DNA of 64,000 bases. Source: Pohlia nutans (Eukaryota > Streptophyta > Bryopsida > Bryales > Mniaceae). Location: the NCBI GenBank assembly GCA_022496805.1, contig CM040094.1, positions 2,108,001 to 2,172,000 of the forward strand, written 5' to 3'. Positions 22,702 through 34,371 of the stretch are shown piece by piece; position 1 is the first letter of the stretch, and each line of letters opens with the position of its first letter. A model generated the notes under the pieces. The model ran no database searches and was not told the DNA's origin. It was given only the letters and a program-made list of their open reading frames with translations. Both the position numbers and the translations under genes were made by a program.

Positions 22702-23019
22702 GGTTGAGCCTTTCATTGGCCATAGTGTGAAGTTCCAAATGCCAAATCCAAAGTCCCAAAAGGCCTTTGATGGCCAAACCATTGATTAAATATGAGAAGA
22801 ATTCAATTACCTCTTGATCATAGTTTGGATGTTCATTCTTGTCTCATCCAACCTCCCTCAAGAATCCTAAACCTTGGAACCAATTGATCAAAAAGTGTTG
22901 CCATGTAGGCATTTTGAACTTTTAGCTCTAGTGTTAAGGGTTGAGAATCCAAAGGTAACGAGGTTATGAGGGTAGACAAAGTACCTCATCAAGCCTGCTT
23001 GCCCATAAGGATGTTGGTA

Positions 23020-23225
23020 TTAACCCCTAAACGTCCATTGTGTATATTTTGTAGCGTAGAAAAATTGAACTCCCTGTTGTAGGTCAGTTGGTAGTGTGAA
23101 AATGACTTCAGTTTGACGCGATCTACGTTGTTGATCTTGTAGTGTAGAACAAGATCTTTAAAATAATGGGTTGAGAAAAGTAATGCACAAGACCATATTG
23201 GGCGTTTTAGACGCTTAGGGGTTAA
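23020..23225. mobile_element. TTAA-flanked element (d)
   Basis: TTAACCCCTAAACGTCCA ... GGGCGTTTTAGACGCTTAGGGGTTAA-type right end (last 20 bases TTTTAGACGCTTAGGGGTTAA minus one). Same subfamily as the element in GH3 intron 3. Confidence 0.85.
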
Positions 23226-24169
23226 AGATGGGCGTCGTGCCATATCCCTCCTCTTTCCTGCACAAACAACTTCTTGTTTAAACAATAATCTGCTCTAAAA
23301 CACACAGTATTTAGTAGAGTTATTTGTAAGGCATCCGGTCTTTTGTCCTTTTTTTCATGGAAATGAAAACCAAACCTCCCAAATCTCCCAAAAATAATCA
23401 GTACCAAAGCTGGTCGTCATCAATCTGACACCACTCCTCCTCACGGTCCCACCCCACTATCCAATTCTTCTCCCTCCCTCCAAATTTTTATGAATAAAAA
23501 TTTCAATCTATCCAGTGTTCTATTTTGGGTCTATAGTGGGATCATGCCAATCCTGTCCTTTCCAAATTACAGGTCAAAAACTCAGGTTTTGAGGGACTTC
23601 ACAAATAACTCTAGTATCACTCTAATATTACTAGAAGATAAGTGAAACGTCTAAGTATCACATTTACTGCATCCAGGATGCACAGAGTTCGTAATATATG
23701 ATACCGCCTCAGTATGCACCTTGCATGAAGGAGAGTTCCCATCTTGCCAATTTGTGTTACTATCATCTGCAACCAACACCACGCCAGATATTCTATCATG
23801 GATTTGTGAGGTACATAACATTCTTGAGTAGCACTTGGCATGACACAGAACAGTGCCACCTAAAAGTTATTTAAAGCAGAGTCATGCCAAATCAAGCAAA
23901 ATGAAAGCTCTAACATACTCTCAGGTGTGAAGAGAATGACCTGAGGAGCTCACTTGTACCCCGAGCTGGAAACGGTATTGAAAACAACAAAATGAAGGTT
24001 CACAAGTGCTAAAAGACATCACCAAAAACTTCCGAGGAATCAATGCGGATTCGATCAACTGACCATAATATGATCGTCGTAAGTGCACCCGTCTTCACGC
24101 CCTGCACCGATCACCCAAGCAGAGGTTACACATCTTGACTCCATGTAAGAAATCTTGCTATTATTCTTT
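23226..24169. other. Intergenic DNA without recognised feature
   Basis: No ORF with a family motif and no inverted-repeat ends seen. Confidence 0.4.
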
Positions 24170-24731
24170 CTTTTCTTTCAAAAATCAAGTATCAACTAGT
24201 CAGCTCAAATTTCATGTAGCAACTTGGCTCCATGTAAGAAATCTTGCTATTATTCTTTCTTTTCTTTCAAAAATCAAGTATCAACTAGCCAGCTCAAATT
24301 TCATGTAGCAACTTGGCTGAAATTAGCGACCAAAAAAATCACTGCATCCAAGTGAAGAAACACTTCTCCAACAGCCGTAGTAAACCCTAGGCAGATGCAA
24401 GAAATCATGCAGCAACTTGGCTGAAATTAGCGACCAAAAAAATCACTACATCCAAGTGACGAAACGCTTCTCCAACAGCAGTAGCAAACCCTAGGCAGAT
24501 GCAAGAAGCCTTCCTCTCATTTTAATACGATACTCTTGCAAATTTCCAAAGCACAAGCGGATCAGCTACAGGTAGAAAGAACTCAACACAATCAACAAAG
24601 AATCCGCTGGGAACCTCGTCGCAGCAGTAGACGCCATAGCCACACCTAATTCTTCTTTGCTAAATTTTTTTTGCACAAACTTTGCACCGCGGAATGAAGG
24701 ATTGATTGAGGAAGAGGTGGAGGAGAGAAAA

Positions 24732-24781
24732 AAAATTTGGACCATTTCTCGATTTGTGCGTGTCATCCTTGCGCAGGGGCC

Positions 24782-24813
<32 letters not shown>

Positions 24814-24833
24814 TCAGATGTCTCCGAAGAGAC
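24732..24833 (-). ncRNA. U6: U6 spliceosomal snRNA, copy 1
   Basis: On the minus strand the gene starts GTCTCTTCGGAGACATCTGA (5' stem-loop) and continues through the conserved ACGATACAGAGAAGATTAGC, with the ACAGAGA box, then CCCCTGCGCAAGGATGACAC and TGGTCCAAATTTTT. 102 nt, the usual plant length, ending in a T run that terminates Pol III. It base-pairs with U4, U2 and the 5' splice site. The 5' stem differs from the common CCC/GGG version by compensated changes. Intact core and promoter make this the likely functional copy. Confidence 0.97.
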
Positions 24834-24856
24834 GGAAGACAGGTTCCCAGCTGCGC

Positions 24857-24899
24857 TATATATACACGACGTTTCTCCCGATTGCAAACGATATGGGTT
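24857..24899 (-). promoter_or_regulatory. U6 promoter: USE-like element and TATA box
   Basis: TATATATA (24857-24864) ends 23 bp before the U6 start. AACCCATATCG (24899-24889), close to the plant upstream sequence element RTCCCACATCG, lies 24 bp further up. That short USE-TATA spacing is the one associated with Pol III transcription in plant snRNA genes. Confidence 0.8.
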
Positions 24900-25000
24900 A
24901 TGTTCCTCCAGAAAAAGTAAAAGTAAAAGATAAAGGAACCCTCTTCCAATTACTTTGCATGCGTACTGTGGGCTATGACCAGTAAGTAATTATAACCTCT

Positions 25001-26162
25001 TTCACATTATGTGTTCTCTTTATTTGTGTTATCAGGGGAGTTTAGCCATGGCTCAACTAAAGAAGGTGACCAAGATGGAACTTAAAAAATATTTGTTGTC
25101 TGTATCCCACCAAGGGAGAGACTATGAAAACAAAGCGTTTTCAAGGAGTTACATGGTTACAAGTTATAAAAGTAAATTTAGGGTAAATATTAAGGCTGAG
25201 ACTACTCGACTAGCCGCATGTTTGACAGCCGATGTGAGCACTTGGTACTATGTGGGGACTCGTCGGGATTGTGGAAAGCTTCGACGGAGGTTTCGGTGTC
25301 AATTGGGAGTGCCACAGCCACTACTTCTCAAAAGTTCTGAATTCTTAGTACAAATTAGTTTCTTATTGAAAGTCTGATGGCTGAAATATTGAAAATTCAA
25401 AACTTATCGGGTAAAAGGATAACTCTCATGTCTCTCAGCTTTTGAAGCTCCATCCAAAACTCAAGTTAAATAAATAAATAAGGAGCAGACGAGCTGCAGA
25501 AATGGCAGTCACTCTACTGTATCACCAGATTATTTTCCCAAGTTTGAACACACAAACCAAATACGTGAAGGAGAAATTCAAAGTCTTACAAACTTTTATC
25601 ATCAAGACAAGATGTGCACAATATGAGAAACTGGGACACGGAGAATCCTCCTTTAAAAGTCTTCAATCCAAAAGCCCAAAGGCTAGTACAAGCAGAGGAA
25701 TCCAAGGCAAAAGAAATTTCCATCAACACCAAAAATTTGTGTATCCCCATCCCGTAACTATACATAATTTCATTCCATCCTAAGTCTCCTAAGGTGCAAA
25801 AGTAAGAAAGTAAGCTATTATTAATTATGACAACTTGCTAATCTTAAGAAAAACGTAATGTTGATGTAGAGTTAGAGATGTTGGCGCTTTCAAACGATTG
25901 TAAGTTTAGAGAGACAGAGAGAATCCAAGCATTAATTTATCCAGAATTCGAAGGAGCATGGGTTTTTAAGATGCTGGACATCCCACTCCATGATGTTCCT
26001 ACTTGCTTTTCATAGAGTACTTTCAAGGGACTTGCATGGTCAGCTTTGTAGCTTATGCATCACTCTCCTCAGTCCATGTCTTGTGGTCTTACTCATGTTC
26101 CCATTTCCCCTACCGAAATAGGACTTGAGACGTTCTAGGTTCTCCGCAAGATTCAATGGTGG
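25001..26162. other. Intergenic DNA downstream of the kinase gene
   Basis: Frames at 25009-25377 (plus) and 25502-25783 (plus) show no family motif. The last few hundred bases should include the 3' UTR of the minus-strand kinase gene; no certain poly(A) signal assigned. Confidence 0.4.
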
Positions 26163-27395
26163 TCACGATTCGTCCTCCATGGGATGCAATTCCTGCAAGT
26201 ATGCCAACCTAGAAAGTTTTTTCCTTATATCATGAAAGTTGAGCCTCTCCGAAGGATTTGAATGCCAACACTTTATCACCAATTGACGTAGATCATCATG
26301 CTCAATACCAAACCAAAGAGGTCTTGTACCATTGATAACACTCTCATTATTTATCCCATCCATGCCTTCAAAAGGAAGGCGCCCTGTCAACACTTCATAA
26401 CAAGTCATTGCATAAGCATACACATCACTCTTCTCACTCCATGTCTTTGAGTCCAACTCCGAAGTGCAATCCTCTAATGCAGAGGAATCCAGCGTTGAAG
26501 TGCGATCCTTTAATGCAGACAACACTTCAGGAGCTCTCCATAACCCGGTTCCCATAACTCCTGATGAACTCTCAAAATCTGCTACATCAACAACACAATT
26601 CCGAATATCCCGCCAAGAAAAATTCCCCAATTCATCGAACTTGCCCTTGGAACTCCGAATAAGGATGTTGGATGCTTTTAAATCTCTGTGCAGAATTCCA
26701 CGACTATACAACTTCAACATCCCTCGTGCAATCTCAAGCATAATCTGTGTAGCAGCTCCTGTAGCTGGGAATGGCTTGTGATATCCAGCTTGCATTCGAA
26801 CATCGATGAGTCTGCGCAAATCGCCCCAATACCTCTCCAATACGAATGCAAATCTTCCGTTTCTCAAGAGAGTACCACCGTGTATAGAACAACAATTTTC
26901 GTGAATGAAACGAGTCGAAACTGGCTGCATCCAAGAGTTTCTAGAAGGACCCAAGCTTGCAATGGAATCATTAAAGCTTGCTGGTTGAAACATACCTAGA
27001 GGCCATTGACGTTGCATATCACTCAAAGAGTAGCCCTTCTTAAACACTTTCACCACATATTTCTTCTTCCCAAGATCACTCTCGAGCTCTGCTTCAAAGA
27101 TTTCTGCCTGACCTCCTTCTGCAATCTTTTCCCCGATCTTCAAGCTTTCGCCCCAGTCATGAAAGAAGCACTGTCCAGTTATACGGCAACGAAAACACTC
27201 CATGAGCCGCTGAAACACTTCACGGTTGGCCGCGTCGAGTTCCTGTGTCCCTGTGTCCGCTAATTCTGTCCAGTGCTCTTGAGAGCTTTCAATCTCGTAC
27301 TCCAGGTCGGTGGCACATTGGCTTCGGAGCTGCTTCAGTCGCTCCCTGCGTGAATTTTGAATCTCATGATCACCAGTGTTGATTGCCTGTGCCAT
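26163..27395 (-). CDS. TKL-type protein kinase with DFE in place of DFG
   Basis: Intronless, 410 residues. Residues 1-80 hold a charged helical segment (RRERLKQLRS) and a Cys-containing stretch. The kinase domain runs about 85-395: Gly-rich loop IAEGGQAEIFEA (91-102), Lys116 in VVKVF, HRDLKASN (236-243), VADFESS (DFE at 273-275), a short activation loop, GLWRAPE (284-290), DVYAYAMTCYEVLTGRLPF, and CWHSNPSERL with Arg384. The GT..W.APE and CW...P..R motifs are typical of tyrosine-kinase-like Ser/Thr kinases. Lys, catalytic Asp238 and Mg-binding Asn243 are kept, so activity is plausible despite Gly275 being Glu. A small internal repeat (SALKDRTSTLD / SALEDCTSELD) extends the region after APE. 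Substrate unknown. Confidence 0.88.
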   Translation of the reverse strand: MAQAINTGDHEIQNSRRERLKQLRSQCATDLEYEIESSQEHWTELADTGTQELDAANREVFQRLMECFRCRITGQCFFHDWGESLKIGEKIAEGGQAEIFEAELESDLGKKKYVVKVFKKGYSLSDMQRQWPLGMFQPASFNDSIASLGPSRNSWMQPVSTRFIHENCCSIHGGTLLRNGRFAFVLERYWGDLRRLIDVRMQAGYHKPFPATGAATQIMLEIARGMLKLYSRGILHRDLKASNILIRSSKGKFDELGNFSWRDIRNCVVDVADFESSSGVMGTGLWRAPEVLSALKDRTSTLDSSALEDCTSELDSKTWSEKSDVYAYAMTCYEVLTGRLPFEGMDGINNESVINGTRPLWFGIEHDDLRQLVIKCWHSNPSERLNFHDIRKKLSRLAYLQELHPMEDES

Positions 27396-28019
27396 TTCAA
27401 TACTTGTACAGTAGCACTCCCGACTCCGATCTTGCTAGAGCACGGCCTTTCACACCGATCAAAGCTACTGTTGCTTGCTTCTTGTAACTTGCAAATCTAC
27501 TCAAGTCAGGCATGGAAACCCTAATAACTGATCTCAACATCGCGGGGTGCACAGAAACTCGGAACTCTCCGAATGCACTGCTGATATTGTCTACAAGATG
27601 TTGTTGCTGTTTCAAGGCAAACCAGGGACAGGGAGATCAACAAAAAGTCGACCCGCAAACAAGTGGGACGGAGCATGAAACGAGGTTTAGGGTTTACCAC
27701 TGGTGCACAGGATTCCGCATTACTGTATACACATCTCCGACACGCAAAGAATGAGAATCTCTTTGAACTTATCTCATCTCTTCCTACTGAACTAGAAAAT
27801 CAACGCCCTGCGCCAAGAAAGAGTCAGCCGTGCGTTGATTGTTGCCCGCCCCTCCTGTCGGTATGGAAATCCGCTCTTTGGAGATTGAGAATCTTGGGAT
27901 AGAAACATGGAGCCAATCGTGGCCATTTTTTGTGAAGAAGGTGTGGCTCCCCTTTGAGGCCGTGTGAAGATCACAATAGACACCGCTTGTTAATCTTCTT
28001 CACAACTTCTCAATCTTCA
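27396..28019 (-). promoter_or_regulatory. Upstream region of the kinase gene
   Basis: Presumed promoter and 5' leader of the minus-strand kinase. No clear TATA box chosen; the leader may include 27396-27640. Frames here have no motif. Confidence 0.25.
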
Positions 28020-28431
28020 GAGAATGTGTCCACAATTGAAGGAGAAAATACCATGTACACTAGGACATACATGCATGTATACTCATAATTGGTTGTTGAC
28101 TTTTCAACGGTTAATGTGGCTCCATCCCATTGGCAACCCGTCGCCATCGCCATCACAAGTTGTAACTCATAACTTTCTCTCCTGTCAACTTGCATCTTAC
28201 GCCCTTGGATTATGAAGATTAAGGGTTGTGATTGAAAAGTGCACAACCGGTTATGTATTAAATAACCAATGAGTTGCTACGGTGGTTCGTCAATTATCTA
28301 ATACATATTTGTTCACAACAATTGTTTTTTTATACAACAAGTTTTTTTATGGAGAGAATTGGAAGTTTTGTGTTTGTATTGGAAGGGTATTGGCCTTTTT
28401 GGAATAATTTGCACAATTATTCACTAGTAGC

Positions 28432-28607
28432 AGAATTGTCGTTTTTCATTCCCCACTTTGTAGAAACAGTGACGAAATATTGTGCCTAGATTTCTATCTC
28501 TTTGTGACCAAAACCACTCACCACCATTGACACAACCCATGTGTCTGGCGCGGTTTCATTCCTTTTTCATATATAGTAAGTGAAAAACGACACATTTCCT
28601 ACTAGTG
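28432..28607. mobile_element. CACTA-like MITE, family 1, with paralogous empty site
   Basis: Ends CACTAGTAGCAGAATTGTCG and CACATTTCCTACTAGTG. Flanked by ATT on both sides; the duplicated segment at 36870-36900 reads CACAATCATTGATCATTAGT with a single ATT, i.e. the empty site. 3-bp duplication and CACTA ends are hallmarks of the En/Spm superfamily. 176 bp, non-autonomous. Confidence 0.88.
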
Positions 28608-28613
28608 ATTGAT

Positions 28614-28733
28614 CATTAGTAGAAAAGGTGGCGCTCCCTAAGACGGTGCTTAGGCAAAATCACTATGCATGCATGGAATTGGGCACCACATGACTGGGCA
28701 ACTCCCTCAATGATACCACCTTTTCTACTAGTG
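28614..28733. mobile_element. CACTA-like MITE, family 2
   Basis: CATTAGTAGAAAAGGTGG at the left, CCACCTTTTCTACTAGTG at the right, flanked by GAT on both sides (3-bp duplication). Copies at 36894-37013 (by segmental duplication) and 50193-50297. Confidence 0.85.
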
Positions 28734-29035
28734 GATCTTCAAATGAAAGCTCAAAATGATAAACCTTTCCTAGCTCGAGGGTTGTCCTAGTTTTTCATGT
28801 TGCACACATCTTTTCAAGACTTTTTATTTCCGATAAAGGTTGAATTTTTTTTTTCAACTTGACACTGTTTGACTTTGAGTGTTAGATATGTAAGAATATT
28901 TGTTTGAAAATAAAAATAAAAATATCACATACTATTTCTTGGAGACCACACTTACTATCCTATAATTTGGTTACATCATGTGATACAAGAATAAAGTTTT
29001 GTAAAGTCATTTGGGAACAACATAAGATAGTGACC

Positions 29036-29336
29036 AGTGAAAGTGGGGAATATATGGCTCATTAACAAAAAGGCTTATGGGAATTATTTTTCTCAACGTG
29101 CCACTTTGTTTTTGTTGAACACCGAAGGCTGCTTACCTTGTGGAAGTATGATGAATGGGCTATAGTGATGGATTTTATTAAGAGCAAAACAAACAAAGGT
29201 TATATGTTGTACGTTGAAACTTACTTTGAATCTTCACCCGTGTACAATATATGACCCGCCTGGGCTCAAGAGGAGGCGATTTAGGATTTTGGAGGCAAGC
29301 GTCAGGGCTAACAAAGGTTGTTGGCACCAGGTCACG
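29036..29336. other. Intergenic DNA
   Basis: No feature recognised between the two duplicated segments. Confidence 0.4.
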
Positions 29337-29948
29337 ATAAAAAGTATCAACTAGTCAGCTCAAATTTCATTTAGCAACTTGGCTCCATGTAAGAAATCTT
29401 GCTATTATTCTTTCTTTTCTTTCAAAAATCAAGTACCAACTAGCCAGCTCAAATTTCATGTAGCAACTTGGCTGAAATTAGCGACCAAAAAAATCACTGC
29501 ATCCAAGTGAAGAAACGCTTCTCCAACAGCAGTAGTAAACCCTAGGCAGATGCAAGAAGTCTTGTAGCAACTTTGCTAAAATTAGCGACCAAAAAAATCA
29601 CTGCATCCAAGTGAAGAAATGCTTCTCCAACAGCAGTAGCAAACCCTAGGCAGATGCAAGAAGCCTTCTCATCTTGATGCGGTACTCTTGAAGATTTCCA
29701 ATGCACAAGCACAGGTAGAATTCAACGCAATCAACAAAGAATTCCCTGACAGACCTGGACGACTATGACAATCCGCTGGGAACCTCGTCGCAGCAGTAAA
29801 CGCCATAGCCACACCTAATTCTTCTTTGCAAATTTTTTTGCACAAACTTTGCACCGCGGAATGAAGGATTGATTGAGGAAGAGGTGGAGGAGAGAAAAAA
29901 AATTTGGACCATTTCTCGATTTGTGCGTGTCATCCTTGCACAGGGGCC

Positions 29949-29980
<32 letters not shown>

Positions 29981-30130
29981 TCAGATGCCTCCGAAGAGAC
30001 GAAAGGAAAGTGTCCAGCTCCGCTATATATACACGATGTTTCTCCCGATCACAAACGATAAGGGTTATGTTCCTTGAAAAAAAGTAAAAACAAAAAGTAA
30101 AATATAAAGATAAAGAAACCCTCGTCCAGT
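29337..30130. repeat. Segmental duplication carrying U6, copy 2
   Basis: See 24170-25000. This copy has GTATCAACTAGTCAGCTC at the start and one fewer tandem unit. A 30-bp block (GAATTCCCTGACAGACCTGG at 29740) is present only here. Confidence 0.85.
29899..30000 (-). ncRNA. U6: U6 snRNA, copy 2 (variant)
   Basis: Same start and length as copy 1. Two differences are visible: the 5' stem reads TCGGAGGCATCTG (A to G, giving a G-U pair) and the internal segment reads CCCTGTGCAAGG (C to T in the otherwise near-invariant GCGCAAGG). TATATATA at 30024-30031 and the USE-like AACCCTTATCG (30066-30056) keep the same 23- and 24-bp spacings. It may be expressed, but the changed core base makes a variant or early pseudogene possible. 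Confidence 0.92.
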
Positions 30131-30494
30131 TAGTTTGAATGCATAATGGTTACAAACTTTATAAAGCTTCTAAAGCTTACATAATATCTAAAAGTTTTTT
30201 ATTTGATAGAATTTTCTTAGTAGAGAAAAATGTAGAAGTTAGAGGCATTTAAAGAAATTATTCAAAGAAAAAGCCAAAGAAGGTCTTATAAAATTCTTGT
30301 GTTTTTTACTTCATAAAAAATAAATTTACAATTGTTTTGGTTCAATTACCATTGGAGATTAAAAAATTGGATTCAAATTGGTAGCAATTGTTGTTATCAA
30401 GCCATTATCGTACACTCTAAATAAACTAATGTAAAATGATTGGTGAAGTATCAAAATAAAACAATCACCACTAAAAGTGTACCTCACAATGTCC

Positions 30495-31058
30495 TTAACT
30501 CCTGACTCCCCAACTATGCATATTTGGGATGATGTACATAAGCAAACTTTGATTTCTCATCCATCACTTCAAATTTTTTGAAGTGTGAATTTTTTACTGA
30601 ATTTTTTATGAGAAGTTAGCTTTATGCATGTGTGATCCGATTAGAAAGTCGTTGATTTGTTAAACTTTTATGCGTCAATTCATGTTGTGGTGTTTCACTA
30701 ATTTTTTTGAAGATTTTAGTCTAAAAGCGCTCTTGATAAAGTTGACTCATAAAATTAAGCAACCGATTTTCTTTCAAAAATCACTACACTTAGAGTAACA
30801 TTTCAATGCATCACAACAAATTGTCAATATCTTATTTGTAATCAAATTACAAAACATAATTGAATTTTAAGTTTCAAATTTTATAAAAAAATATAGGTGA
30901 TAACAATCGCAGATCTAATTGTATGGATAGAATCTAAAATTCATAATGTACAACTTTTATTTATACATCAAGTTCAAAATATCCCTCTTAGTTGCATTTT
31001 AAGATACATCTTTGCAAAACTACCTAATTTGGATAGGAGTGAGGACGTTTAGAGGTTA
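30495..31058. mobile_element. Diverged TTAA-type element (r)
   Basis: Left TTAACTCCTGACTCC; right GAGGACGTTTAGAGGTTAT, in which the terminal TTAA has mutated. The interior matches 8430-8960 (inverted) and 52630-53217. Non-coding. Confidence 0.6.
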
Positions 31059-31208
31059 TGTCGAGTTATGATACATCTTTTGACTGTTGAAATTGGAGAA
31101 TAGAATTCATTTGAAGATTTTACTCCATCGAGAAATTTAAAATTTGAGTGTTCAAAATACAAAGGATTTTCTAAAGAATGTGTACCATATGGATTCTTGT
31201 CCTATCTT

Positions 31209-31211
<3 letters not shown>
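31059..31211. other. AT-rich DNA
   Basis: Nothing recognised. Confidence 0.3.

Positions 31212-31286
<75 letters not shown>
31212..31286. repeat. (TA)n microsatellite
   Basis: About 37 uninterrupted TA units. Confidence 0.98.
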
Positions 31287-31289
<3 letters not shown>

Positions 31290-33116
31290 TTAAATAATTT
31301 AATTTTTTCAAATTGTAAAAACAAGAAGTTGGATTTGATATTTATCTAAGAAGAAATAAATATAATTGTAAAAAAAATACATTACCATAAATCCTCAAAA
31401 TAAACAATCACTATATAAGTAATATCACTAATATTGTATCACATTTGATTTTATTCTTTTTCAAATAGTTAATTAATCATACTATTTAGTAGCTTCAATG
31501 TGATACTTAGCTTACAATGAGTGATTTATTATAAACGCATAAGCTATATATTATACTTAATTATTAACTAGAGTGGCCTTGTGCCATTGGCACAAATGTT
31601 CCCTCTGATTAAGCCATTTTTTAAAATTTTATGTTATTTTTATGATATTTTATTTATAGTTGTATTTTTAAATTTTTATTTTTTATTCATTTTTGGATCA
31701 TCTATATATATATTTTATAAGACTAGAACTTGTAATATGATAAGACTAAATTTTTTAAAATAAATTTTATGTTATTTTATTATAATTTATTCACAATTTA
31801 TTTATTTTTAAATTAAACATTATTTATTTATTTATTTATTTATCATGTATATGTATATCATAAAGTTGAAAATTTATAATATCATAAGATGGAATTCTTA
31901 AATTTTTATTTTATTTTAGTTTTATAATAATTTATTCATAATTTAATTCAGTTTATGGTGATGAAATTCAATTTAGAATCCAAAATTTCTACACTTAGCA
32001 TGACCGACACAGTAAACTGGTGACACCTTTCTCAGAGGTTCCTAAAATAAGAATATAGGTTTCAGGGGCGGAATAAATCAGAAAAATCTAGTTTGAGCGC
32101 TTGAAAGATCATTTGCTATCGAACTTCACCACGTTGAGCTCTACTCAAATTTAAGACTAAAAACTAAAAAAGAAAAGAATACGCAAAGCTTCATTTACAG
32201 ACAAGCACATGACAACGAAAAATGGTTGGACAAAATTCATAGAATGATTTCCAAAGTGATGTTTCAACGTTCTACAACAAGTCTTCCACTCAGAAACGAT
32301 CTTGTTTGTGAAATAGTTACGCTCCTCGACGATCGATCAATCCACCATAGTCACAAACAGAACTAGCTAGCCACAATGCAAGGTGCAATTGATATATGGA
32401 GACTAAAACTGGGAAAACTTTGTGCATGTTGGCAAAGTGCTACAAAAGGATTTTTGAAAGGCTTCGATCCGGTGCTACCCTAGCCCTTTCTGCTTTGTTT
32501 TCCTCCATCTCTCTGCAACAATTCCTGTCGTTGTTGTTTTATGGGACAAAATCTTCGTCAGGAGGATCAACAGCATTAGAACTGAAGGGCCGGCATCAGT
32601 GTCGTTGATTGATGTTCATCACAAAGCGAGCGAGGGAGGGAAGGGCCATGATGCCGGACTCTGAGCTCACCCGCGATGAGGTCGATTCACTGATTTTTCA
32701 TAATCATTTAAATTAAAATAATTTTTATAAGATTTTTCAAAGTTTTTTTTTTCTTGTAACAATCATAGTAATTTCAAAAATGTCAATAATAGTATGAGAT
32801 TTTCAGGAAAAATGTAAATAGTGATGAACATCAAGGTGTAGTTGGCATGCTTCTGGAGCTTACATAATAAGAAATTTGATTGAATTTTTTTTTTGCAATG
32901 TATAGTGGAATTTTAGGGCTCTGAGCTTTAAAGTGCTATTAAAAATGCAATTTTAACAATTTTGAAGAACAATAAATTGGATTAGAAAGTAAAAATAACT
33001 CTCAAACTTTTTTAGTTGGGATTGTTTTCATTTGAAATTAGAAACTAAGTGAAAATCAATGTTTGACTAAAAAACAACCAAACATGACCCCATGGGGCTC
33101 CTTGCACGCTTAAAGG
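31287..33116. other. AT-rich intergenic DNA
   Basis: Contains TTTA-rich low-complexity sequence (31760-31850) and a slightly GC-richer stretch at 32450-32690 without a recognisable gene. The right end (CATGGGGCTCC...GCTTAAAGGTTAA, TTAA at 33117-33120) resembles the right terminus of the TTAA elements, but no matching left end was found. Confidence 0.4.
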
Positions 33117-33427
33117 TTAAATATACAAATTGACCAATCCAACCTAGATTAAATAATTTAAACTTGGTTTAAAATTAAATTAAAGTGGTTAAATAGTATG
33201 TATTATATAAAGTTCAAAATTTACAAAACAACCTTTTCATGAAGAACTTTCTATCAATATAAAGAATGCAGCAAATGGCCCTATGGTTCAAGAGATGTTA
33301 ACGTTATATACAAACTAAACAAAATGAATAAACAACTTTTTTTAATGTATAGATATTAAAGGATTTTGAGAGTGTTTACCAAAAAAATAGTAAACTAGAG
33401 TAAAAGGAATATAAAGACCTATTTACT

Positions 33428-33506
<79 letters not shown>
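33428..33506. repeat. (TG)n(TA)n microsatellite
   Basis: Six TG units followed by about 30 TA units, then GTATATACAC. Confidence 0.97.
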
Positions 33507-33507
<1 letters not shown>

Positions 33508-34371
33508 CACTAGTAAATCTGGTGTTGCAATGCAACACAAAACTAAATAAGAAACATGGACTCCATTGCAAAGAACGTTGATTGAAAGAAATTGAAAAAC
33601 TTAATTATAGATGAAAATAGTTTACAAAACAGGCAAATGAATGAAAATGGATGAAAATGATATATGATGAGATATTGGATGATAATTAATGGATGTAAAA
33701 CTTGGATGAAAACGTGACCGATTTCGTGACAGGGGTTGTGACACTGTGTATTTAATAGTATATATATATTAATAATACTTTTCATGTATTCTAAACCCAT
33801 ATATTACAAATAAACAAATAATATTTATTGTTCACCGTAGTGCAACATGTTTCTAAATCAATTTAAACATCTATTTTGGTTATCATAAAGTCATAATTGA
33901 TTTTATAATTTAAATTTTAAACACAACATTATATTGACATGCAGCAATAGAAATTATTATGTATAATTTCTTATTCTATTATAGCTTTTTAAAATCTTAA
34001 TTTATTTTATAGTTGATAGTTAATTTTATCTGTTATAATTAATAATATGGATGTATTATCTTATTACTTCTATATCTTGAAGTTAATGATAATATATATA
34101 CATAAAATCCATATCATAACCCATTCTTCATGATCTAGTTTAATCATTTCACCAAATGAGCTTTGAAAAATGACTACTGAAGAAACATAAGGTTCAATTT
34201 ATTGTAAAATCCTATGTCGATCAATCGACAATTCTTTTCAACTATTTACCTCTAAGTTTGAAAAAATAAAGACTGGTGATTGATTAAATCAATTAGCAGA
34301 TACGCATCTTTGATGTCTTAGGAGAATGACCCAATTTTCTAGTTTATTGCTATACTGGTTAATGAACTAGA
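33507..34371. other. AT-rich intergenic DNA
   Basis: No feature recognised. Confidence 0.4.

Larger units (their letters stand above)
24170..25000. repeat. Segmental duplication carrying U6, copy 1
   Basis: Nearly colinear with 29337-30130. Both copies contain two internal tandem duplications: an about 90-bp unit with AAATCTTGCTATTATTCTTT (full second copy only at 24170-24330) and an about 105-bp unit with GCGACCAAAAAAATCACT(G/A)C. The U6 gene lies at the distal end. Small indels separate the copies. Confidence 0.85.
28020..29035. repeat. Second segmental duplication, copy 1
   Basis: Colinear with 36515-37915. Shared blocks include GTTGTTGACTTTTCAA, TGTGGCTCCATCCCATTGGC, GTGATTGAAAAGTG(C/A)ACAACC and TAATTTGGTTACATCATGTG. 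Copy 1 has an extra CACTA-like MITE at 28432-28607; copy 2 has an extra block of about 600 bp (37190-37790) made of other MITEs. Confidence 0.85.

Noticed and set aside
25009..25783. Two plus-strand frames downstream of the kinase
   Set aside because: No recognisable motif, no splice or start context, and AT-rich composition typical of the intergenic DNA here.
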